The notes under the pieces: generated by a model | Databases searched by the model: none | Seen by the model: the letters and a program-made list of their open reading frames with translations, nothing else | Told to the model about the DNA's origin: nothing | Part shown: positions 1 to 9,700 of the stretch, piece after piece | How positions within the stretch are numbered: position 1 is the first letter of the stretch | Layout of the letters: each line of letters opens with the position of its first letter | Made by a program: the position numbers and the translations under genes | NCBI RefSeq assembly: GCF_964204645.1 | Contig: NC_134031.1 | Span: 5,999,001 to 6,059,000 of the forward strand | Source: Tubulanus polymorphus | Taxonomy: Eukaryota; Nemertea; Palaeonemertea; Tubulaniformes; Tubulanidae | Direction of reading: 5' to 3' | Length of the DNA: 60,000 nt

Positions 1-543
1 ACCAACGGAAAATTAATCTAAATGTGGTGCCCTGTCACCTGCATACTATGCGATAATCATTTATCCAGTACAATCGTGCCACCCAATAATTCAACACACA
101 TTATGCAATAAATCTTTATTTTCACTCCGGGCCAGCCGAGGCGGCTTCGGGCAATAATTTTGTCAGTGATTTTTTTAGCAGCCTGAATCACGATACCTGT
201 TTTAAGATATTTGGCAATCTTAAATGAATGTTTTAGATTTAATTGGATTTGTGCTTATTAGATATGAGTATGGTTATATTGTATTATCATATCATTTTCT
301 ACATAGCGAGTTGTGAATATTTTGAAAAAATTTGCATATTAAACCATGGTCTCAGTAGCCCCCTGGGCCCAGTTTCAAGAAAAAGTTTAAGCCTAATAGG
401 CCTATGGTTAAGTTTGAATCGTCCTCATTGAAAACATGAAGTAACCAATGGCAATTACCGGTACACCAAAAATTGGGAATTGGGCCCAGAGACGTCGCTG
501 AGTTTATTCAGCTTTAAAGAGAAACATTTTTTCTATATTTCAG
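1..543 (+). other. AK5 intron sequence with a small MITE
   Basis: No coding signal is seen. Bases 366-488 form a short element with inverted ends around GGGCCCAGTTTCA and GAATTGGGCCCAG. Relatives sharing the internal stretch CATGAAGTAACCAATGGCAA or its complement lie at 28381-28505 and 31125-31240. Confidence 0.5.
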
Positions 544-763
544 TGTTTGTTGACGGGTTTGATGTACCATCGACCGAAGGAACACGTCGACTATCTGATC
601 GATTGTTTGTCGAAAATCAAACAGCAAGGCCTCGACCACGTTCGCTGGAATTTATTCATCGAGCAAAGACGTAAAACTCCGTTGCCCCCGATAACGCCGC
701 CTAATGGCGGTCGTCGGAGTTCCCGTCCCGGATCGAAACGATCGGGTAAAAATATGTCGAGAG
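544..763 (+). CDS. AK5: AK5 exon a: N-terminal helical region
   Basis: Acceptor ATTTCAG ends at 543 and donor GTTAGT starts at 764. The exon enters in phase 0 and leaves with one base of a split codon. It encodes LLTGLMYHRPKEHVDYLIDC and then KIKQQGLDHVRWNLFIEQ with a basic Pro/Arg/Ser stretch, as in the AK5 N-terminal extension (dimerisation-like helix bundle). At least one upstream coding exon is expected outside the window. Confidence 0.88.
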
Positions 764-3700
764 GTTAGTTAGTGATTCGTGACGAAATGAAATCTACGCA
801 TTGAGGTCCTTGAATTGTTGCTGTCCCTAGATGCCCTCCCCCATTGTTAGTAAAGAGATGTCTTGTATCCTTGATAACAATTAAGCATTCACCACTTGCT
901 CATTAACCTGAATGATTTCTAATTGTTCCTGATTCAGCTATTCGCAATGTCTCACTCTGAGTATAGGCTATCTGTGCACTGTCTTAACTTAAGTCGTGAA
1001 TTTAAAATTTACTTAGAAGTCTAAGGGTTTGTTGCTCTCTTATGATATATATACTTGCGTATGTAATGTAAGATTGGTAATTTGGCCAAAATGCTTAGCC
1101 TTGATGAGTCTTAAGTCTTGACTTGTAGAATCAGATTCCTCCAATGAATTGTAGATTCGAAACAATCAGATTTAAAAGCTAACTTAATCGTTTTTCGCGC
1201 TCTATTTATTTGAACAGAAGGAAGCAGGGACATTCGCAGAACTAGTCCGCTGCCACCTATTGGCGGGTGTGAGAAAGCGTCCGAAGATCAACTCGATATC
1301 CAAAATGTTCCCGTGATATTCATGATGGGTAAGTTAAAAAATGATGTTATAACAACAACGATGTTTAAAATGAGAACCAAATCAGAATTAAAGAAGTAAA
1401 TATTTCATCGGGATTTCTGTAGATGAATGGAACCTGATCCTTATATTTGTGATATAGGCCTAATCGGTATTTGATTTAGGATAAACTCTAAATAGTGTAA
1501 ACTTGCAGGCATCTTAATGATATAAACCGATTAAAAAAGTAGAAATTAATTTGATGTTTTGAATTGTAATAACAAAAAATTCCTCCTCGTCATGTATTTT
1601 TGGTAAAAATGAATAAAGGAACTTGAAAAGTGGATTGGGCATCTGTTTGTAAGCAGCAATTGGGTCATTTTTGGATGGACGTAGAGAACAGTTAGTTATT
1701 AATGTTTATTCGTGTTTTGTTTTGAAGGTGGACCAGGAAGTGGTAAGGGTACACATTGTAAACGACTGATCGAGAGATACAGCAAATGGGTACATTTATC
1801 GATGGGCGATTTGATACGCGATGAGGTCGGACGTCGAGGAACTTCGGAGGAAAAATGGGACATGATCACCGATTTATTACAAAAAGGAGAAATGGCGCCA
1901 GAGGTACGTATAGAGGTTTCTTCATCGATGTCACCCACGTTCACAGCGTTTTTGCCTCAAATGGCAGTGAACTGTGACTTATTACTTCAGTTTGTCGCAT
2001 GCGTTTGAATCAAGCTGATATTTGCAATCAATGCAGGCAAATTATCAGTGTTCTTATGGATTTTGGAAAATGGTAATTTTTTTCCAGACCCATCAAAAAA
2101 TGTTGAAATTTTGTTTTTTCTCTATGGCTATGGAAAATCAAAAATGCGTCTCAAAATAAAATTTTCCTTTTACCGAGGTATTTTGAAATTTTTGCCATAG
2201 GCTTATATGTCTCATTGTATTTAATTTGGGACTGATGAAATTAATGCATATTATGCAGAAATCCAGATTGAAAGTAATATTCACCATGTAAGGGGTCAAA
2301 ATATGATGTCAAGTCTTTAGTCTGTTATCAGATTCCTATGGATTGATCTAGCTTGTAAGCGTATTTAATCCAAAATTTGTTCATTCTTGATATTTCTTTT
2401 GTCTAGGAACTGACTATGGAACTGTTAACCGTGAACATGAAGAAACACCAGGGGGCAGCCGGGTTCGTTATCGAAGGATACCCGCGAACTTTACAACAAG
2501 TGAATGAATACGAGGCCAAGGTAATGTTCGCATACCGCACGCTCAGTCCTCGTCTATTAACATTACTCTAAGCTTTCATAAATGGACTTATCAACAGGCT
2601 TCCTGGGACCCAATCCCTCAGACCTCGGATACGTTACCACCATAATTTTTCCAATTTTTGATCGTTTTCACTTTTTGCACTTCCCGCACTTCATCTGATA
2701 CATTTTTCTTTTGAAAATGGACTAAAACGGTCATGTCAGGGTGACCACACTGAACTGGAAACCTGTAAAACTCAGAGAATTCGACTAATAATGTTTTAAG
2801 CTATTTTACTGTCTTTTCCTGCTGTTTTATCATATGCTTTTTAAGTTCTTGATTTTATGTAAATGTATTAACCCTTTGTACAGCGCATAGATTATTATTA
2901 TTTTAGTTATGCGCTATATAAGAAATGAATTATTATTATATTATTATTATTATAATTTTACCAAAAATCTGGAAAACTCGGGTAATTTGGATATTACCTT
3001 TGACCATGTGTTTCTTTATCAATACATGATTTAATGTAAAATGAATGAATTGTAACATATTCATGGTCAGGAAGTTGCCACCCTGTGTAACATATTTTCA
3101 TTTATCACAACGAAATGATCATCAATGGCCCACAAGACTGGTTTAGGTTGCAAATTGATACCTATATAGTATTATGATTTATATAGATTGGACTCTGTAT
3201 GAATTGGACTCTGATATGGCCTGTGTAAAGAAGAACTGGTAGTGATTTTCAGGTTGTTTTTTATTTCAGGTCGGTCGAGTTGATCTGGTGTTTTTGTTGG
3301 ATTGCGAGGAGTATTACCTGCAGAGTAGATTGTTATTGAGAGGAGAATCGCAACGTCGAATGGACGACAACCTGAACGCGATCACCGCGCGAATCGCTAA
3401 ATTCAAGAATCTCACGTTACCGGTCGTAAAACACTACGACGACAGGGGGCAACTCGTTATTGTAAGTATCTCGGTCATTCCATTCAGGGGGTTTGATTAA
3501 TGAGTTTTCTTGGAAGGTCAATGATAGTTCTGCAAATATCACATCTGTGAAATAAATCCATTGGAACATCTTACAACGTACATATAATTGGTTATAAAGG
3601 TTTCAAAAATTATCTTTAAGCATCATAGTTAAATTAAGATTAATACACCGCTGTGCGGTGTACTAGCAAAATCCATTACCGATTCATTCACTGCACTGCG

Positions 3701-6700
3701 GTGTAGATGCACTGAAAGGGTTAAGAAACATTACACCTGAAACTGTACATTTAGATAAAGCGATTGAACGTTTTGTTTTTTCAGTTGGACGGTGATCGCG
3801 ATTCGGATGAGATATTTTATGATTTATGTTCGGTATTTGATAGCGTATTCTTCCAGTCTGGCCAGGAAACACGACACTCTCGTAAGTTAACAGAATTCAT
3901 TTCAATGTTTTGTAAAAAATAATTTAAAACAAATATTTTTTCCCTCCCCACTTATTTCAAGTCCATCAAATCCGTAAACCATTCTACTGTATAAAGTCCA
4001 ATATGGTGTCATATGTGGTTGATTAAACAGTAAATAGGGTATCGCCATAACACCAGTGCTGGGTACAGTTCAGTTCACAGAATGAACTGAAGAAGGTGTC
4101 GGCCAAACGAACGCACTCATTTCTACAGTTGTCGGCAAAATTTCATTCTTAAATGATAATTGAAAATGAACCGATATTCTGTGACTCCAAGGTCCGAAAT
4201 AGCTGCAGTGCAATTATATGAAGTTGGTTCTTTTACAGCTCATCCACCATCGCAACCAAAGAGTCCACGCCACAGTCGACACGGAAGTCGCCATGGGAGT
4301 CACCACGGAAGTCGCCATGGTAGTCGTCACAGGAGTCGTTCACGGGGCCGCCATGGTAGCCGCCACGGGAGTCGTTCGGGGAGCCGCCATGGTAGTCCCC
4401 GCAGGAGTCGTCCAAAGAGTCGTTCAGGGAGTCGCCATGGTAGTCGCCATGGAAGTCGTTCAAGGAGTCGTTCAGGCAGTCGAGGAAGTCCGAACGAATA
4501 TGGTATAATACCGGTGACGTTCATACCTGATATTACCGTTGATCATGTCGACCAGGGTCGTTGTCTAGGCTTACCCCAATGTCCGATCATATTTGTAATG
4601 GGTAAGCATCTTTTTTGAATAAATATCTAGTATTTAGAGTCACGGTAGTCACAATTTAAGCGACCATGTATTGCTACCATTTTTTAAATGAATCTAGTTG
4701 TTTCACAAAATTCTTAATTGTTGAGTTCGTTGAAAATAAAATAGTACGGGGTAATCGTAATTTTGTTTCGTAAAACTGGGATCCACTTCAAAAGTTGTGG
4801 ATAAAGATTTGATTCCTGAGTCAACCAATGGGAAATGTACTAATTTGACTCATTATCTTAGCCGGTCTATTTGTAAAACTGTACAAAAGTTATATAATAC
4901 AGTAAAAGGTAATTCGACTCTGTGAAGCCAGGTCGCGATTCCGAACCCTGTACATAACCGTATTGTCCTGGGGCAAGACACTTATCCTCATTGCCTCTCT
5001 CCACCCAGGAGTAAATGGGTACCTGGTCTGATAGATGACTCCTGAGCGCCTAGCAGCTGCTCGGATGTTACTTCTCCCCAGGGAGAGATGACTGATACAT
5101 GGAATAGAGTTATAGGCTTCGGTAATAATACCAATTTGGAGCGCATTTTGAACTGGACTATGTTTAGGATACCTGCGCTATATAGATAACATTTATTTTC
5201 TAATTCGAGTCGGAATCTCTGGAAAATATCGGATATCAAAATATATACATTGTGGATATCTTCTTTTTTTTTCGAAATCAAACAGACATAATTCTTATCG
5301 TACGTAGGTGGTCCCGGCAGCGGTAGGAACACGCAGTGTAAGAAAATCGCCGGTAAGGCCGATGGATTCGTGCATCTCGCAATGGGCGAAATACTGCGAC
5401 ACGAGATAGCCGAGAAAGGAACGGCCGATGATAAATGGGCAATGGCCGGGCAACTAGTACAAAAAGGAGAACTTGCACCACACGTAAGTAAAACATATCG
5501 AGATGAATCGAGGGAGGATCCAGTTTGTAAATTTGACTATTCCTGAAAAATTACTGCTCAATTATCTGCCGGCGACGAAATTGACGGATTCGGCGACGGA
5601 TTTGAAATCCTCCCCCAAGAAAAATTTGAAAAATGACTCATTTTCCTTGTATCTAAAGATATTCTGATCCTGTCAGATTAGGTTCTTCTAGAAAATATGT
5701 TATTCACATTTTTCTGACTATTTTCTGGAATACGATGGAATGTAGCTTGGATCCGTCCCTGGTAATATCCATGTAAGATGAATATATGAGAAAAATAGAG
5801 AAATCCAACGATAAATCAGCCAAAATGAAAATTCTTGAATAGCGTATACCCGCTATATGTTTTGAGTGCTATTTTAGTACATCTGATGACGGCTTATAGT
5901 CTAGCCGAAATGACGCTCTATGTATGTATATATGTATGCATGCATGCATGCACATACATGTATACATACATATATTACGGTATTCGAGAACTTTTCATTT
6001 TTGGCTGATTTACTGTGGGATTGGGTGACATAGATAGTGGTGGTTGCTGAGTTGAATTAATCCATTGATCAAAAGATGTACCCGTATGTAAATGTATATT
6101 TTATGAATTGTTTTTATAGGAGATGACTAGTCTGCTGCTAGTGGAACGTATTTCCTCTCTAACCGATGCTAAGTGTATAGTGATTGAAAGTTTCCCGAAG
6201 AACGTACAACAAATCGCCGAATTCAACAAGCTCGTAAGTCAATTACTGGGCCTTTCGTTCGCTGAGTTCAATGGGCAATTACATTATTTGAAGTACTGCT
6301 GTTATCGCATGCTATCAACGTTTTTTAGCTCTGTTCATTAACTAGCCTAGCTTTGTGAATCCAAGTTGCTTAGCTGTCACTTAAGTTAGTACTGGTATAT
6401 CTCATCTGAAATAACTTAGCTAAGGGCTGATAATGGTTAAAAGTTACTAACCAACGTGAACTACTTAAAATAGTTTTTCTATGAGAAATGATGGCCACCT
6501 ATCTGAATGAATAACATAGAAGAGGGTCATAGTCTAATAGACTATGATCCTCTTCTATGTTACTCCTGGGATGTTACAGTTGTGTTATAACCAGGTCAGG
6601 GTCAGGTTAGGATCTGTGTAAGTTTCGCTGGCTGGTCACCAAAAATTCAGCTTGGTTTTTTAAAACCATCAACCTGCTGAGTGCCACACGGGGCATTATA

Positions 6701-9700
6701 TGTGGGTTTGAGGTTCCTATTTCCCAGTTACGGGGAGAGAGAAGAACCCCTCACCGAGAGGCTGTTGATGTCGACCTACTGGTCTTGTGCATATTTGTGT
6801 TTTAACTCTTTGCCTGCCAGGCCTATTTTTCAGGAAATGCTGCACTTTGCCAGGATTTCCGTGTTTTTCTGAAATTCATAAAACAAAAACTAGAAGAATC
6901 TGCTTCAAAAATCTGCTTCAAATTTGTTTTATTTTGTTCATCTGGCCTTGGTTTTTCATGTAAAATGAGCGGCATTTCTTCTAAGAGTGATAAAATCTGC
7001 AGCAATAACCAGCGAAGAGGGGGTATTTTGCAGAAAATATGCCCATTCATACGCGTTCAGGCCTCATTTCAATAGATGACATCACTAACACACTGCATAG
7101 AACGACTGGTGATAGTCTGTTTAGTAGTAAAAGGCATTAAACTAACTGGTGTTGTGCGATGAATTCGCCATCTATCATTAGAGTTAAGAAACAAGTCAAC
7201 CGTAGCAGTACGGTTTTGGCAGGCAAGTGATGGGAGATATCGAACGTACCAGTACGTGTTTGGCAGGCAATGAGTTAAGTAGTTTTTTGCTAATCGATAG
7301 AATTGTCATACAATATGTGTCTACTTTTCGTGACAGGTCGGAGGGATGAATCTGGCGGTGATATTGGACGTTGAAGAGATCACGATGATTAGACGTCTGC
7401 TCGAACGAGGTCACCTCAACGATCGCGGCGACGATAATATCAACGCTATTAAACACCGGATCAAAAACTTCAAAGATAATATTTTGCCTCTCGTGAAATA
7501 CTATGACGATATCGGACAGTTATCTATCGTAAGTAGATTTCATGCTGAGCTCTTTACAACTTGGCACAAGGTCAAGGTCATAGTGATTGATACCTGCTAT
7601 GATGATACGTACTGTGATGTATATGATAAAACGTGCTTAACTCAGACTAATGAATGATGAAATTTCACCTGAATTACAAGAAGCCTGAGTTAGAGATGAA
7701 TTTTAGGATCATTTGAAGATAGGTGCTGAATTTGTAATCTGTCTTAGGTCGATGGGCTTTGTTATGTAGCAGTAGGCCCACAAATGCTACCTTACTATAT
7801 AGATTAGGGCATTATCAATGTCGATTTTCCTTTTTCCTATAAGCTTGGGTACTTAGTCCACGAAGCAAGTGGTTAAGCAGGAATCAGTATGATGAGACAT
7901 TATGCTTTGATACTTCAAACGATTTTGCGCGTGATAACCCTTAGTGAAAAAGCCTTGATTGTCCAGGAAGAATTTAGTCAAATGTTTTTGAAATTTAATC
8001 ATCTCAATAACTGAATTATTTTGTTTGTCTTGTAGATTGATGGTGATAGGGATGTTGATGCAGTTTATGCTGATTTAGAATCAACTGTGAATTCTGTTAT
8101 TGCTGTAAGTTGTTTTTCTTTTGATCCAATATCAATGAGGAACTCGTTCCTTCAATTTAGCTATCGATTTCATTGCATACGTTTGTATTGATATTTACAG
8201 GACTGTGCTAGTGCAACGAACGGTAAGAATTGAGTTTAGTAATAATTGATTTTAAATCTTGAAGTAAAGGCTCAAAGGGCAAACGTATTTGTAACTGAAT
8301 TGCCAGGGCGCTATATTCTATTTTGTATTTTATAGAAAGTGCTTTACCTGAATATCCATTATCAAATTTTATTGAAAGTTTGCTCTTTGGGCTCAAGACA
8401 ACGGGTTACTCATATATCGTATTCATAATTTTGTTGTTCTATCATTTACACATTTACTAAAATTCTGGTTTGCTGTGTTTGAATCTCGTGATGAAACTTG
8501 TGGGTTATGTTAACGTACAGTCTATTAATGTGTTACGTGACTGCTGTTCTAAAAATTCAAAAGCTAGGTGTAGTTCATAATAATATAATTAACATCGCCT
8601 ATCCCTCCAGCCTAGGCTGTGTTTTATGAGTCTCCTAAATAACTTTGTGTCAGAAATCTAAAAACCAGAATAATATCTGACAATGTGGTGTGACCATGCT
8701 CGAACTAAAAATTCACAATATTAATTCTGTGTTTTTTCTATCATTTCCCTCAGCGAATCTGTCACTCGTATCAGATCCAGCCTATCAGGTAGGGGGGGTG
8801 GCGGGTCTGGGAGATACTATTACATCAGCAGGGGAGGTAGACATCGAGGTTGATGATGGCGATAAAGTTGCTGATGAGGACCAGATGAATGAGCAAACAG
8901 ACGGAAAACAAGAAGAATCAGAAGAACAGATTTCAGAAGCAGCTGTTTCTGGAAAACCTGACGGGAATGATGAGGAAATGATAAATAATGAGCAGAACAA
9001 TGACACTGTACAGGAAGAAGAGATTGTTAATGAAAACAAAGATGAGGAGGTTACTGAGGATATAGAGACTGAGGGTGCTAATGAGGGTGGACAGGAGTTG
9101 ATAGAAGAGGTTATTGAGAGTGGACAGACTCTGGAGGAGGGTGAGGCGATAGAAGAAACAGCCGAGGGTGGACAAATTCTGGAGGCGGGTGTTGCCACAG
9201 AAGAAGCGGCTGAGAGTGGACAAATTGTAGAGGAGGGTAACGCGACAGAAGAAGCAGCTGAAGCTGGGCAAGATCTCGGAGATGGACAAGAGGCAACTGA
9301 AGTTACCGATAATGTGGAAGCTACTGAGACTGAGCAAACTGTTGAAGGCGAAGAGAATGGACAGGCCAGCGAAGACACGCAGGAGATAGATGGGGGTAAC
9401 GCGGAGGCTGATGACGATGGACAACAGACTGAAGGCGCAGAGATTGACTCAACAGAAGTAGATGAAGGTGGGGATGGTACTGCTGAAGGTCAGGAAGGTG
9501 GAGATGCAGTTTCAGAAGTAGTTGAAGGTGGGCAGGATACGACTGAGAGTCAAGAAGTTGATACCGTTGGTGAAGAAGGTGCTACTGAAGTTGCCGAAGG
9601 TGGGGAGGCTGAGACCGGGGGTGTTACTCAGAGTGAAGAGGGTGCTACTGAGGGTGGGGAGGGTACCCCTGAGGGTGGGGGGGCTGGATCTGGTCAGGAA

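Noticed and set aside
745-763. Alternative donor GTAAAA at 746 for the first AK5 exon
   Set aside because: The donor at 764 is stronger in context and gives the correct phase into the next exon.
6513-6562. microRNA precursor
   Set aside because: The arms abut without a loop and the hairpin is too short.
8785-9424. Minus-strand 197- and 163-codon frames over the AK5 acidic exon
   Set aside because: Ser-rich and Leu-rich shadows of the Glu-repeat; no independent support.
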